From the NCBI RefSeq assembly GCF_015711015.1, contig NZ_CP064653.1, forward strand, positions 248,001 to 312,000: a stretch of DNA of 64,000 bases, in the 5' to 3' direction. Shown here piece after piece: positions 44,583-54,486 of this stretch (its first letter is position 1; each line of letters starts with the position of its first letter). Below the pieces are notes generated by a model. The model had not been told where the DNA came from. It worked only from the letters and a program-made list of their open reading frames with translations, and ran no database searches. The translations under genes were made by a program, and so were the position numbers. The DNA comes from Methylomonas sp. LL1. Lineage in GTDB: Bacteria > Pseudomonadota > Gammaproteobacteria > Methylococcales > Methylomonadaceae.

Positions 44583-45566
44583 ATGATACCTAACGACCAA
44601 AACCGAGCGCTGGCGCATTGGTTAAATGCCAGGAAAAGCCAATGGGAAATCCTGGAAAACAAACTCGGTCGGCGTGGCGGTGGCCGTGGCCGGGAGTTGG
44701 ACGATGCCCGCGATTTGTTATCAGGCTATCGCGCGTTGCTGAGCGATCTGTCTCTGTCTCGCCGAATCCACGGTGAAATCATGGTTACCCGTTATCTGGA
44801 AAACCTGTGTTTAAAAGCTCATGAAGAAATATATCGTCCCGCCAACCGTCCGTTAGCCCGGCTGATCGATTTATACCACTGGCAAGTGCCGAGCTTGATG
44901 CGGCAACTGAACAATGCCATCGCCAGTGCATGGGCGCTGTTCATGCTGAGCATGGTGGCCGGCTGGTTGCTGGTCCGTGCCTATCCGGAATTAATCAGTT
45001 TGATTGCGTCGCCGGAGATGATAAGCCAGGTTCAACATGGCGAACTGTGGACTGACGGCTTGCTTAACCTGATGCCTTCGTCGATCCTGTCGGTCAGTAT
45101 TGCCGCGAACAATATCGCGGTGACCTTGTTTGCCTTTGCGCTAGGGGCGTTTTACGGCGTCGGTACCCTGTATATTCTCGGCCTGAATGGTTTTATGCTG
45201 GGCGGCATATTTGCGTTTACCGCCGAATATGATCTGCAGCAACGGCTGTTTGCCTTTATAGTCGCGCATGGCGTGGTCGAATTGAGCGTGATCATCATCG
45301 CCGGCGCCATGGGCTTGCAACTCGGCGAGGCGTTGATACGTCCTGGGTCTCGAAATCGGCTGCAAGCGTTTCAGGCTACCAGTATCGACGCCGGCAAAGT
45401 TTTGCTGGCGGCAACGCCGTTTCTGATTTTTGCCGGTTTGATAGAGGGGTTTGTCTCCCCCGATCAGGCGTTCAATTTGCTTCAGCGCGGCATCATCGGT
45501 ATTTGCAGCGGGACGATTTTCTGGTTGATCATGTTATTCGGCATACCGGGGAAATCGCGCCGGTAA
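44583..45566 (+). CDS. SpoIIM-like (DUF95) integral membrane protein
   Basis: 327 aa. Soluble helical N-terminus (about 1-110) with a basic GRRGGGRGRELDDARDLLSGYR loop in pieces, then about five to six membrane helices. Seen are LNNAIASAWALFMLSMVAGWLL, NNIAVTLFAFALGAFYGVGTLY and FIVAHGVVELSVIIIAGAMG, which match the stage II sporulation protein M family. In non-sporulating bacteria these sit next to RDD and MoxR genes, as here. Last gene of the cluster. Confidence 0.9.
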   Translation: MIPNDQNRALAHWLNARKSQWEILENKLGRRGGGRGRELDDARDLLSGYRALLSDLSLSRRIHGEIMVTRYLENLCLKAHEEIYRPANRPLARLIDLYHWQVPSLMRQLNNAIASAWALFMLSMVAGWLLVRAYPELISLIASPEMISQVQHGELWTDGLLNLMPSSILSVSIAANNIAVTLFAFALGAFYGVGTLYILGLNGFMLGGIFAFTAEYDLQQRLFAFIVAHGVVELSVIIIAGAMGLQLGEALIRPGSRNRLQAFQATSIDAGKVLLAATPFLIFAGLIEGFVSPDQAFNLLQRGIIGICSGTIFWLIMLFGIPGKSRR

Positions 45567-45643
45567 AAAAAACGCAGATGACTTTTTCGGGTTCGGTAAC
45601 GCCGCTGAGCGAGTTTATTGACCCAAGCCCGTGGTGTTTGTGT

Positions 45644-46144
45644 TTAATCGGAATTGCTGGCGGCCGCGAGTAGGGGTTCTAAATCGGCTTGGATCGCGCC
45701 GGGTTTCGTCATCGGCGAGTAACGCCTGACGGCTAGTCCATCGCGGTCGATCAGAAATTTGGTGAAATTCCATTTGATGGCTTGGCTGCCGAGTAGGCCG
45801 GGCGCGGCTGATTTCAGGTACCGGTACAACGGGTGGGCTTGACTGCCATTGACTTCGATCTTTTCAAATAGCGGGAAACTGATTCGAAAATTCGACTCGC
45901 AGAAATCGGCTATTTCTCCACTACTTCCAGGCTCCTGCTTGCCGAACTGGTTGCAAGGAAAGCCTAAAATCGCAAAGCCTCGGTCCTTCAGTGCCCGATA
46001 CAAATCTTCCAATTCCCGGTATTGCGGGGTGAAGCCACAGCGGCTGGCCGTGTTGACGATCAGCAATACCTTACCGCGATAGCTTTCCAGTGCAACGGGC
46101 TGGCCGGCAAGGTTGTTGGCGCTGAACGAATAGACGTTATCCAT
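45644..46144 (-). CDS. Glutathione peroxidase family protein
   Basis: 166 aa, the usual length. The peroxidatic Cys lies in VNTASRCGFTPQ, Gln in LGFPCNQFGKQEPG and Trp/Asn in IKWNFTKFLIDRDG; the Cys of FPCNQ may be the resolving residue, as in thioredoxin-dependent members. It reduces hydrogen and lipid peroxides. No signal peptide, so cytoplasmic. It is nine bases downstream of the next membrane-protein gene and may be co-transcribed with it. Confidence 0.94.
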   Translation of the reverse strand: MDNVYSFSANNLAGQPVALESYRGKVLLIVNTASRCGFTPQYRELEDLYRALKDRGFAILGFPCNQFGKQEPGSSGEIADFCESNFRISFPLFEKIEVNGSQAHPLYRYLKSAAPGLLGSQAIKWNFTKFLIDRDGLAVRRYSPMTKPGAIQADLEPLLAAASNSD

Positions 46145-46153
46145 GATGATGAC

Positions 46154-46867
46154 TCAGGCGGTTTGCGTTTGTTGAATTTGTACCCTAAGGAAATTTTTGA
46201 AATAGGGCATGAAACTGGCGGTAATCGGAATCGAGTAAAAACAATAGATGGCGGCCGCTTCGCCGGTGGATACGCCCAACAACCACTGCGGCATGAACAA
46301 GGTCATCAACGCCATGAATAGGTGGTATGAGGAAATTTTCCAGTTATCTTTCCAGACAAAGCCGCTCAGGGCCAGCGCAAACAGCGAACCGTGGGTGACG
46401 AACAAGCCGAACGCACTGGGAATGGCGTAGCCGATGTGATAAATCCCCATATATAAACAGGCGACCATGTCGCCGATGAAGTTGGGATTAATACCGAACA
46501 ATTGCCATTGCTTGGGCAAAAAGGTGCAGATCAGAAACAGCGCGCTTAAGCTGGTGCCGGCCAATGTGGCATTTTTCAAGGCCTGTTTGTCGCTGGAATA
46601 AGTCGCCAGCGCCGGCATGATGGCGAAGGCCTGCAAGGCGATGTGGTAGGTCGATAATTCACTGAGAAACAGATTGGTGCCGTAACCGCACTGGTCGGCC
46701 ACCGGATAGGCGAAATATTGTATAAATTCCATTAATGAGAAATGGAAAATAGCGTAGGCGCGAGCCAGTCGCACCCAAAAGGCTTCGTCTTTATCTAAAA
46801 AAGTCACACTGGAGGCCAGTAGTCCGGCCACGCCAAGACCTAACGACATATTTGCACTAAAACACAT
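46154..46867 (-). CDS. Polytopic membrane protein (MCFSA/DUF5765-like)
   Basis: 237 aa from ATG 46867 (MCFSANMSLG); a TTG two codons earlier is less likely. About six membrane segments. The N-terminal MCFSA and the following FHFSLMEFIQYFAYP are typical of a family of small polytopic proteins named DUF5765. The conserved acidic and aromatic residues in helix 2 suggest a ligand or metal site, unproven. Function unknown. Confidence 0.78.
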   Translation of the reverse strand: MCFSANMSLGLGVAGLLASSVTFLDKDEAFWVRLARAYAIFHFSLMEFIQYFAYPVADQCGYGTNLFLSELSTYHIALQAFAIMPALATYSSDKQALKNATLAGTSLSALFLICTFLPKQWQLFGINPNFIGDMVACLYMGIYHIGYAIPSAFGLFVTHGSLFALALSGFVWKDNWKISSYHLFMALMTLFMPQWLLGVSTGEAAAIYCFYSIPITASFMPYFKNFLRVQIQQTQTA

Positions 46868-47107
46868 GATCAATCCGTATATATTTTTTTTAGCAAAACG
46901 ATACGGGTATTCTTAATAATCGTTATTGCTGGGTTGAAGAAATGTTCTATTAAAATCAGCCGAACGGCAAACGGTTAAATCGGCACCCAGTTAGGGGTAA
47001 TCCGCGAAATTTGCTCGATCATTGATTTGAACGGCCGCCGATTTTAACAAAGTTCGAGCATCGGAAGGGTAAAACACGCGTCTGCTTGCCTGAATATCAA
47101 TCGATTT

Positions 47108-47620
47108 TTAGTACTTAGCCTTATTGGCCAACAGCTGTTCAAGCCGCTGTTGCATGCCGGATAACTCGAATATGCCGATCTTTTGCATGACAATCGCTCC
47201 GGTCCCGTCAATCAAAAATGTGGTGGGCGTCAATTGCACGTTACCGAAAGCCTGGGCCAGCATGCCCGTCGGATCGAGCGCGACGGCATAGGGTAATTGC
47301 TTGGATGCCGCCATCTCCAGTACGTGATTGGGTGGATCGTAATGCATGGCCACCGCGATAATATTCACTCCGCGCCGGCTGTATTGTTGATGTAGGCTGA
47401 TCAGGTGCGGGATTTCCTCGATGCAGCCAGGGCAATCGGTGGCCCAGAAGGTGACGATGACAGGATTGCCTTTCAAGCCGGTCAGATCGATACTTTCGCC
47501 TTTGATGGTTTGGAAACTTACGGCGGGCGCCGAAGCGACTGTTTGGGTTTGCCAAAACCAGATGCCCGTACTCAGCAGGCCAAGAATAAAAAAGGTGACA
47601 ACGATGGGTTTGATGCGCAT
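47108..47620 (-). CDS. TlpA/ResA-like thiol-disulfide protein
   Basis: 170 aa. N-terminal signal anchor (about 5-23), then a thioredoxin fold: FQTIKGESIDLTGLKGNPVIVTFWATDC, active site CPGC instead of the usual CxPC, GVNIIAVAMHYDP, cis-Pro region QLTPTTFLIDGTG. Periplasmic, membrane-anchored reductase likely acting on cytochrome c biogenesis or other disulfides. The Gly after Pro suggests altered redox potential. Confidence 0.9.
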   Translation of the reverse strand: MRIKPIVVTFFILGLLSTGIWFWQTQTVASAPAVSFQTIKGESIDLTGLKGNPVIVTFWATDCPGCIEEIPHLISLHQQYSRRGVNIIAVAMHYDPPNHVLEMAASKQLPYAVALDPTGMLAQAFGNVQLTPTTFLIDGTGAIVMQKIGIFELSGMQQRLEQLLANKAKY

Positions 47621-47721
47621 AAATTTAAGCGTTAATGGATGAGTCCGGCCGATGCCGATTACGGCGATAAAGGTAAAGCTGCTAAAATAATCATCTTATC
47701 CAATAATCTCGGGACATGACG

Positions 47722-49305
47722 ATGAAAAAGATACTGGTTTCCGACAAGCTGGCAGATGATGGTATCAACTTTTTGAATGAACAGGACGGCATTCAAATTC
47801 ACATCCAGACCGGTCTGAGCGAAGAGGCCTTGTGTGAAATCATTCCCGATTACGATGCCTTGTTGATTCGTAGCGATACCCAGGTCACGGCGCGGGTATT
47901 AAAGGCCGCCAAAAATCTGAAAGTGGTCGGACGGGCCGGGATCGGGGTGGATAATGTCGATCTGGCGGTGGCGATGGAGCAGGGCATCATCGTCATGAAT
48001 ACCCCGGACGCCAACGCTACCACCACGGCGGAACTGGCGATCGCGCACATGTTTTCCTTGAGTCGGAACCTGCCTATCGCCAACCAATCGGTACGAGAAG
48101 GCAAATGGGAACGCTCCAAACTGATGGGGGCTGAAATCAGCCATAAAACCCTGGCGATTTTGGGTTTCGGAACCATCGGTCGGATTGTGGCTCAGCGTGG
48201 CATTGGCCTGGGGATGCGGGTGATTGCCCACGATCCTTTCGTGGCCCCGGAAATATTCGAAAAATACGGCGCCGAAATGGTCGATCTGGACACGCTGGTG
48301 AAGCAGGCCGATTATCTGACCTTGCATTGTCCGTTGCTGGAAAAAACCCGTAACATCATCGGCCGCGAACAATTCGCGCTGATGAAAAAATCGGCGCGCT
48401 TGATCAACTGTGCCCGCGGAGGTCTGGTGGATGAAGCCGGGCTGTACGATGCTTTGAAAGAAGGCCGAATCGCCGGAGCGGCGCTGGATGTCTACGAACA
48501 CGAACCGCCCAAGGATTCGCCGCTATTGGAGTTGAGCAATGTGGTGTTCACCCCGCATCTAGGCGCATCGACCAAGGAAGCGCAGGTGGCGGTCAGCGTC
48601 GAAATCGCCCGGCAGGTAGTCAAATATCTGCAAACCGGCGAAGCCGTCAATGCGTTGAATTTACCGCGATTATCAGCGGAGGAATTGAAGCAGGCCCAGC
48701 CCTTCATGAATTTGGCGCATATCTTGGGTAAAGTTTTGCTAGGTTTGATCGATCAGCCGATTCAAAAGTTGGAAGTCGCGGTCTACGGCAAGGCGGCCCT
48801 GGGTAAAATCCGGCCGATTTCCAGCGAAGCCATGGTCGGATTGTTGTCGGGCCAGTTTTCCACGCCGGTCAACCGGGTCAATGTCGAGAATATCGCCAAG
48901 CGCCAGGGGATTACTCTGATCGAATCGCAATCCGAGGAATCCGAAGGTTACCAATCCTTGATCAAAATCACCGGACATTGCGCCGATAAATCGGTGTCGC
49001 TGGCGGGGACGCTGCTGGGGCATCATCACCCTCGCTTGGTCAGCATCAATCATTTTGAGATCGAAGTGGTGCCGGAAGGGGCTCTGCTGATTACCCGGCA
49101 TGACGACAAGCCCGGCGTGATCGCGGCGATCAGTTCCATTTTGGGTGTGTCCAATATCAATATCACCCGGATGCAAGTCAGCGTGGCGGACCAAAATCAA
49201 TCGGCAATGATGGTGATCAGTGTGTCCGATCCATTGAATGAACAAGTTTTGAAAGCGGTCTGCGATGTAACGGCCGTGCACAGCGCCAGGCAGATCGTAC
49301 TATGA
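47722..49305 (+). CDS. serA: D-3-phosphoglycerate dehydrogenase
   Basis: 527 aa from ATG 47722 (GGGA seven bases upstream); the ATG at 47716 would leave one base of spacing. Long-form enzyme: substrate domain, Rossmann LGFGTIGRIVAQRG, catalytic Arg in INCARGGLVDE, Glu in YEHEPP and His in TPHLGAST. The intervening domain (about 320-450) and an ACT domain (ALLITRHDDKPGVIAAI) end the protein. First step of serine synthesis, important for the serine-linked part of C1 assimilation if this is a methanotroph. serB overlaps by 4 bp. Confidence 0.96.
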   Translation: MKKILVSDKLADDGINFLNEQDGIQIHIQTGLSEEALCEIIPDYDALLIRSDTQVTARVLKAAKNLKVVGRAGIGVDNVDLAVAMEQGIIVMNTPDANATTTAELAIAHMFSLSRNLPIANQSVREGKWERSKLMGAEISHKTLAILGFGTIGRIVAQRGIGLGMRVIAHDPFVAPEIFEKYGAEMVDLDTLVKQADYLTLHCPLLEKTRNIIGREQFALMKKSARLINCARGGLVDEAGLYDALKEGRIAGAALDVYEHEPPKDSPLLELSNVVFTPHLGASTKEAQVAVSVEIARQVVKYLQTGEAVNALNLPRLSAEELKQAQPFMNLAHILGKVLLGLIDQPIQKLEVAVYGKAALGKIRPISSEAMVGLLSGQFSTPVNRVNVENIAKRQGITLIESQSEESEGYQSLIKITGHCADKSVSLAGTLLGHHHPRLVSINHFEIEVVPEGALLITRHDDKPGVIAAISSILGVSNINITRMQVSVADQNQSAMMVISVSDPLNEQVLKAVCDVTAVHSARQIVL

Positions 49306-49943
49306 GTTTCGATGTTGTCTGCTTCGATTGCGATAGCACCTTGAGCCGGGTTGAAGGCATAGACGAACTGGCGCGGCGCCACGGCCTGTTTGAACAAGTG
49401 GCGGCATTGACCGATGCGGCCATGAATGGCGAACTGGCGTTGGAACAAGTCTACGGCCATCGCCTGGATTTGATTAGGCCCGACAAGGCTTCGATGGATT
49501 GGCTGGCGGATTTATATATCGCCGAAATCGTCGACGGTGTCGGTGAAACCATCAAAACCCTGCGGGAGAACGGCAAACTGATTCATATCATCAGCGGTGG
49601 TTTACGGCAGGCAATTCTACCCTTGGCCGCCCTGCTGGGCATCGATGAAGATCACGTGCATGCGGTGGATGTAGTGTTTGACGAACAGGGCGGCTATCTG
49701 GATTTTGCACGGCATTCGCCGTTGGCGGTCAGTGGCGGCAAGGCCCGGATCTGTCGCCGGCTTAGGATGCATCATTCGTCCTTGGTGATGATAGGTGACG
49801 GCAAGACCGATCTGGAAGCCAAGCAGGCCGGCGCCTTCATGATTGGTTTCGGCGGCGTGGTGGCTAGGCCGTTGGTCCAGGAGCAGGCCGATGTGTTTGT
49901 CTCGGAGGCCTCGTTGACGGCGATATTGCCTTATGTGCTGTAG
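49302..49943 (+). CDS. serB: Phosphoserine phosphatase (HAD-IB)
   Basis: 213 aa. HAD motif I FDCDSTLSRVEG with both Asp, motif II IISGGLRQAILP, motif III Lys region SGGKARICRR and motif IV MIGDGKTDLEA. The motif and size match phosphoserine phosphatase, the last step of serine synthesis. Translational coupling to serA (ATGA) strongly supports this, although the second step (serC) is not in the window. Confidence 0.92.
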   Translation: MSFDVVCFDCDSTLSRVEGIDELARRHGLFEQVAALTDAAMNGELALEQVYGHRLDLIRPDKASMDWLADLYIAEIVDGVGETIKTLRENGKLIHIISGGLRQAILPLAALLGIDEDHVHAVDVVFDEQGGYLDFARHSPLAVSGGKARICRRLRMHHSSLVMIGDGKTDLEAKQAGAFMIGFGGVVARPLVQEQADVFVSEASLTAILPYVL

Positions 49944-50010
49944 TTGGGGTCGATAAGCCGGGAAGACGATGATAAAATTCAATATTTTTTTAAAGCTTTA
50001 GAGAGAGACC

Positions 50011-50766
50011 ATGGCAGGGCATAGCAAGTGGGCCAATATCAAACATCGCAAAGGCGCGCAGGACGCCAAGCGCGGCAAGATTTTTACCAAGCTCATTCGG
50101 GAAATTACCGTGGCGGCAAAAGGTTCCGGCGGTGGCGACCCGACTAACAATCCCAGTTTGCGTACCGCGATCGACAAGGCGCTGGGCGCCAACATGAAGC
50201 GCGATACCATCGACAACACCATCAAAAAGGCCATTGGTGCTGTCGATGGCGTGGTTTATGAAGAAGTGCGCTACGAAGGCTACGGCCCCGGTGGTACCGC
50301 GGTGATGGTGAACTGCCTGACCGATAACCGCAATCGTACCGTGGCCGATGTGCGCCATGCCTTTTCCAAGCACGGCGGCAATTTGGGAACCGATGGTTCG
50401 GTGGCCTATCTGTTCCGCAAGGCCGGCATCATCGGTTTTTCCAGCGAAGTCGATGAGGATTCCGTGATGGAGGCGGCAATGGAAGCCGGTGCCGAGGATG
50501 TGGTGACCAACGATGACGGATCAATTGATGTTTTCACAACACCCGAAGACTATTTGACGGTCAAGGAAGCGCTATTGGCTGCGGGATTTGAGCCGGAAAA
50601 TGCCGAAGTCACCATGCATGCCGACGTCAAGACCGAACTGGATGCCGATGCGGCCGAAAAAATGCTGAAGTTGATCGATCGATTGGAAGATTTGGACGAT
50701 GTGCAGGACGTCTATTCCAACGCCGACATCAGTGATGACATCATGGACAGCATGGGGGCGGGCTAA
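50011..50766 (+). CDS. yebC: YebC/PmpR family protein
   Basis: 251 aa. Clear YebC family: [29 protein letters not shown]-type start, [45 protein letters not shown] and a [17 protein letters not shown] end. Known as a regulator and, more recently, as a translation factor at difficult motifs. GAGAGAGACC precedes the ATG. It lies directly upstream of ruvC as in many gammaproteobacteria. Confidence 0.96.
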   Translation: MAGHSKWANIKHRKGAQDAKRGKIFTKLIREITVAAKGSGGGDPTNNPSLRTAIDKALGANMKRDTIDNTIKKAIGAVDGVVYEEVRYEGYGPGGTAVMVNCLTDNRNRTVADVRHAFSKHGGNLGTDGSVAYLFRKAGIIGFSSEVDEDSVMEAAMEAGAEDVVTNDDGSIDVFTTPEDYLTVKEALLAAGFEPENAEVTMHADVKTELDADAAEKMLKLIDRLEDLDDVQDVYSNADISDDIMDSMGAG

Positions 50767-50796
50767 CCGACCTTTAATATTATTATTTCCGACAAA

Positions 50797-51294
50797 TTGA
50801 TTAGAATCCTCGGGATAGATCCCGGTTCGCGCATTACCGGATACGGGGTGGTGGAAACCACGCCGCGCGGTATCCGCTATGTCGCCAGTGGCTGTATTCG
50901 GGTGAAGGCCGAGGATTTTCCGGCTCGGCTCAAGCAAATTTTTGATGGTGTCACCGAGATCATTGCGGTCTATCAACCCCAACAAATGGCCATAGAGCAA
51001 GTGTTTATGCACAAGAACGCCGATTCGGCCTTGAAACTGGGCCAAGCGCGCGGCGCGGCTATTTGCGCGACCCTCAATCAACACTTGCCGGTGTATGAAT
51101 ATGCGGCCCGGCAAGTCAAGCAGGCCTTGGTCGGCAAGGGTAGCGCCGAAAAGCAGCAAGTCCAGCATATGGTGAAAATTTTGCTGGGTATTCAGGGCGA
51201 GATGCAGATCGATGCCAGCGATGCGTTGGCGATAGGGCTTTGCCATCATCATTATCACCAAACCGCGCAGCGCATAAGGCAGGCGATGTCATGA
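50797..51294 (+). CDS. ruvC: Crossover junction endonuclease RuvC
   Basis: 165 aa, TTG start ([19 protein letters not shown]). Holliday junction resolvase. The four catalytic acids are in LGIDPG, MAIEQVF and DASDALAIG (two). No strong ribosome site precedes the TTG, so expression is probably low or coupled to yebC. The ruvA start overlaps its stop (ATGA). Confidence 0.96.
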   Translation: MIRILGIDPGSRITGYGVVETTPRGIRYVASGCIRVKAEDFPARLKQIFDGVTEIIAVYQPQQMAIEQVFMHKNADSALKLGQARGAAICATLNQHLPVYEYAARQVKQALVGKGSAEKQQVQHMVKILLGIQGEMQIDASDALAIGLCHHHYHQTAQRIRQAMS

Positions 51295-51893
51295 TCGGAT
51301 TTTTACGTGGGATCTTGATCGGCAAGGCACCGCCGCAATTGCTGCTGGACGTGCATGGAGTCGGTTACGAAGTGGAAGCGCCGATGACCACTTTCTATGA
51401 TCTGCCGGCCCTGGGCGAAGAAGTTAAATTGCACACGCATCTGGTGGTGCGGGAAGATGCCCATATTCTGTTCGGTTTTGCCAGCGAAACCGAGCGCATG
51501 TTATTCAGAGTCCTGATCAAGGTCAACGGTGTCGGCCCCAAGTTGGCGTTGACCATATTATCCGGGCAAAGCGTCGAGGAGTTTTACCGTTGCGTGCATG
51601 ACAATGACGTTAAGGCCCTGGTGCGCTTGCCGGGGGTTGGTCAGAAGACCGCCGAGCGCCTGATCATCGAAATGCGCGGACGCCTACCGGAATTAAGTGA
51701 TACGCCTCAAACCAAGGGCCAATCCGGCTTGGGCGCCAGTTTGGCGGCCAGTCCCAAGCAAGAAGCGGTCACTGCGTTATGCGCCCTGGGTTATAAACCC
51801 CAGGATGCGGCAAAAATGGTGCAAGCCATCGCCACCGAGGACAAGAGTTGCGAAGACATCATTCGGCTGGCGCTGAGAGGCTCGATTAAATGA
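51291..51893 (+). CDS. ruvA: Holliday junction DNA helicase subunit RuvA
   Basis: 200 aa from ATG 51291; the longer frame from 51240 lies within ruvC. Domain I OB fold ([20 protein letters not shown]), two helix-hairpin-helix motifs ([37 protein letters not shown]) and a C-terminal RuvB-binding domain ([16 protein letters not shown]). It clamps four-way junctions. Overlaps ruvC and ruvB by 4 bp each. Confidence 0.97.
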   Translation: MIGFLRGILIGKAPPQLLLDVHGVGYEVEAPMTTFYDLPALGEEVKLHTHLVVREDAHILFGFASETERMLFRVLIKVNGVGPKLALTILSGQSVEEFYRCVHDNDVKALVRLPGVGQKTAERLIIEMRGRLPELSDTPQTKGQSGLGASLAASPKQEAVTALCALGYKPQDAAKMVQAIATEDKSCEDIIRLALRGSIK

Positions 51894-52927
51894 TAGAAAG
51901 CGACAGGTTGATAACCGCCCAGGGCAGCAATGACGAAGAGCGCTTGGATCGGGCGATAAGGCCCAAACGTTTGAAAGACTATGTCGGGCAGAAGGAGTTG
52001 CGGCTGCAGATGGAAATCTTCATTCAGGCAGCCGTTAGCCGTTCCGAAGCCTTGGACCATGTCTTGATTTTCGGACCGCCCGGTCTGGGTAAAACCACGC
52101 TGGCCAATATCGTCGCCACCGAGATGAATGTCAATATTCGCCAGACTTCCGGGCCTGTTTTGGATAAAGCCGGCGATCTGGCGGCTTTGTTGACCAATTT
52201 ACAGGCGCACGATGTATTGTTCATCGACGAGATCCATAGACTCAGCCCGGCGGTGGAAGAGGTGCTGTATCCGGCTATGGAAGACTACCAGATTGATATT
52301 ATAATAGGCGAAGGTCCCGCGGCACGCTCGATCAAACTGGATTTGCCGCCGTTTACCCTGGTGGGCGCCACCACGCGGGCCGGTTTGTTGACCTCGCCGC
52401 TACGCGACCGCTTCGGTATTGTCCAGCGTTTGGAGTTTTATTCGGTCGAGGAGTTGTCCACTATCGTCGGCCGCTCCGCTAAATTGCTGGGTATCGGTAT
52501 GGATAGCGCCGGCGCGGATGAAATTGCTTGCCGATCGCGGGGGACGCCACGTATCGCCAACCGCTTGTTGCGCCGGGTGCGGGATTTTGCCGAGGTCAAG
52601 GGCAATGGCACGGTCACCCGAACCATTGCCGAACAAGCATTGGAAATGTTGAAAATCGATCAGCACGGTTTTGACATGCTGGACCGTAAATTGCTAATGG
52701 CGATGATCGAACATTTTCAAGGCGGGCCGGTCGGTCTGGATACCTTGGCGGCGGCGATCAGCGAAGAGCGTGGAACGGTCGAGGATGTGTTGGAGCCCTA
52801 TTTATTGCAACAGGGTTTTATCATGCGCACACCGCGCGGACGGGTAGCGACGCACAAGGCTTATACCCATTTTGGCTTGCAAGCGCCCCGGCGGCAACCC
52901 GGCACCGATGACATTTTTGAACATTAA
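51890..52927 (+). CDS. ruvB: Holliday junction helicase ATPase RuvB
   Basis: 345 aa. Walker [15 protein letters not shown], Walker [13 protein letters not shown], sensor 1 [11 protein letters not shown], arginine finger region SPLRDRFG and a C-terminal winged helix with [16 protein letters not shown]. It drives branch migration with RuvA. Third gene of the ruvCAB set. Confidence 0.98.
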   Translation: MIESDRLITAQGSNDEERLDRAIRPKRLKDYVGQKELRLQMEIFIQAAVSRSEALDHVLIFGPPGLGKTTLANIVATEMNVNIRQTSGPVLDKAGDLAALLTNLQAHDVLFIDEIHRLSPAVEEVLYPAMEDYQIDIIIGEGPAARSIKLDLPPFTLVGATTRAGLLTSPLRDRFGIVQRLEFYSVEELSTIVGRSAKLLGIGMDSAGADEIACRSRGTPRIANRLLRRVRDFAEVKGNGTVTRTIAEQALEMLKIDQHGFDMLDRKLLMAMIEHFQGGPVGLDTLAAAISEERGTVEDVLEPYLLQQGFIMRTPRGRVATHKAYTHFGLQAPRRQPGTDDIFEH

Positions 52928-52945
52928 TAATTCGTTAAGAGGCGA

Positions 52946-53341
52946 ATGAAACAATTTAATTGGCCGGTCAGGGTTTATTATGAAGACACCGATGCCGGTG
53001 GTGTAGTGTTTTACGCCAATTACCTTAAATTTTTTGAGCGTGCCAGAACCGAAATGTTGCGCAGTTTCGGTTTCGAGCAAGATCGGCTGATTGCCGAACA
53101 GAATGTATTGTTTGTGGTGCGTTCGGTCAGCATCGATTATTTAAAACCGGCCCGTTTCAACGAACAGATTGACGTTAGCGCCAAAATCATTGAAAACAAA
53201 AAAGCCAGCCTCACATTTGAACAATCCATCACCCGCCAACAAGATCTGTTATGTAACGGAAAAATACGCATAGCCTGCCTCGATGCGAAAAGCATGAAAC
53301 CCAAACTTATTCCTATTGCCATTTTGGAGCAATTAACTTAA
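52946..53341 (+). CDS. ybgC: Acyl-CoA thioesterase YbgC (Tol-Pal associated)
   Basis: 131 aa. Hot-dog fold 4HBT thioesterase with VYYEDTDAGGVVFYANYLKF, holding the catalytic Asp (D18 region), and FERARTEMLR. First gene of the Tol-Pal operon, as in E. coli. AAGAGGCGA precedes the ATG. tolQ begins immediately after its stop codon. Confidence 0.95.
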   Translation: MKQFNWPVRVYYEDTDAGGVVFYANYLKFFERARTEMLRSFGFEQDRLIAEQNVLFVVRSVSIDYLKPARFNEQIDVSAKIIENKKASLTFEQSITRQQDLLCNGKIRIACLDAKSMKPKLIPIAILEQLT

Positions 53342-54019
53342 ATGAATACCGATTTATCCATACTGCATCTGGTTAAAGAAGCCAGTATTGTCGTTCAGTT
53401 TGTCATGTTTATCCTGTTGTCGGCCTCGGTCGCGTCCTGGACCTTTATCTTCAGCAAACGCAAGGAGTTGAGCCAGGCCATCGCCATCACCGATGATTTC
53501 GAACAGGAATTCTGGTCTGGGGTTGGTTTGGCGGAATTGTATAAAAAAATGTCAGGCGACCGCTTCGATCCGGAAGGTATTGAAAAAATCTTCCTGGCCG
53601 GTTATCGAGAGTTTGCCCGGATGCGGCAAAAAGGCGATGTCGAACCGGTGGTGCAAGTCGAAAGCGCGCAACGGGCCATGCGTATCGAATTGATGCGTGA
53701 ACTGGATCGGTTGGACGAGACTTTGCCGTTTCTGGCCACTGTCGGTTCCACCAGTCCTTACATCGGTCTGTTCGGTACGGTCTGGGGCATCATGAATTCG
53801 TTCCGCGCCCTCGGCGAAATTAAAAATGCCACGCTGGCCAATGTTGCGCCCGGTATTTCCGAAGCCTTGATCGCCACCGCGATCGGCTTATTCGCCGCGA
53901 TTCCGGCGGTTATTGCCTACAACCGTTTTTCGACGCGCCTGGACAGGTTGGCCGGACGTTATGAATTATTTATCGACGAATTCGTCGTGTTGTTACAAAG
54001 ACAGGCGCACAGCAAATGA
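53342..54019 (+). CDS. tolQ: Tol-Pal system proton channel TolQ
   Basis: 225 aa. Three membrane helices (about 16-36, 132-155, 168-190). ATVGSTSPYIGLFGTVWGIM and NVAPGISEALIATAIGLFAAIPAVI are the ExbB/TolQ signature. With TolR it converts proton flow to force on TolA. Partially overlaps tolR (ATGA). Confidence 0.97.
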   Translation: MNTDLSILHLVKEASIVVQFVMFILLSASVASWTFIFSKRKELSQAIAITDDFEQEFWSGVGLAELYKKMSGDRFDPEGIEKIFLAGYREFARMRQKGDVEPVVQVESAQRAMRIELMRELDRLDETLPFLATVGSTSPYIGLFGTVWGIMNSFRALGEIKNATLANVAPGISEALIATAIGLFAAIPAVIAYNRFSTRLDRLAGRYELFIDEFVVLLQRQAHSK

Positions 54020-54477
54020 ATGTAAGCGGTGGCGGTAATCGCAGGTCGCGTAAAAAGCGCGGGCCGATGGCGGAAATCAATGTCGTGCCCTATATCGACG
54101 TTACTTTTGTGTTGTTGATGATTTTCATGATCACGGCGCCGCTGGTACAGACCGGTGTCGATGTCGATTTGCCCGAAGCCGAAGCGGAATCGGTCGATCT
54201 ACAAGACCAGACCCCGGTGATAGTATCAATCAAGCAAGACGGCAGCTTGTATGTCGATATCGGCAATGGCGACGAAGACGCCGATACTCCGGTGGACGTC
54301 GAAACCGTCAAGACACGGGTCGCGGCGGTGTTCAGAAATAATCCGAAGGCGCAACTCTACGTCAGGGGCGATCACGCGGTCGATTACGGCAGTATCGTCA
54401 AGGTCATGGTCGAATTGAAGAAAACCGGAGCGCCCAAGGTAGGCTTGATGACCGCTCCGCCGCCCGAAGGTAAATAA
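54016..54477 (+). CDS. tolR: Tol-Pal system protein TolR
   Basis: 153 aa. One N-terminal helix (about 24-43) preceded by a basic head (RRSRKKRGPMAEINVVPYIDV). The proton-carrying Asp is in YIDVTFVLLMIF. The periplasmic ExbD/TolR domain follows and ends AGAPKVGLMTAPP-like. Confidence 0.97.
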   Translation: MNVSGGGNRRSRKKRGPMAEINVVPYIDVTFVLLMIFMITAPLVQTGVDVDLPEAEAESVDLQDQTPVIVSIKQDGSLYVDIGNGDEDADTPVDVETVKTRVAAVFRNNPKAQLYVRGDHAVDYGSIVKVMVELKKTGAPKVGLMTAPPPEGK

Positions 54478-54486
54478 CACATCGCC

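Noticed and set aside
46910-46930. AATAATCGTTATT upstream of the MCFSA membrane-protein gene, similar to a Fur half
   Set aside because: Only a partial match in an AT-rich spacer, without the outer Fur-box bases and with no iron-related gene beside it.
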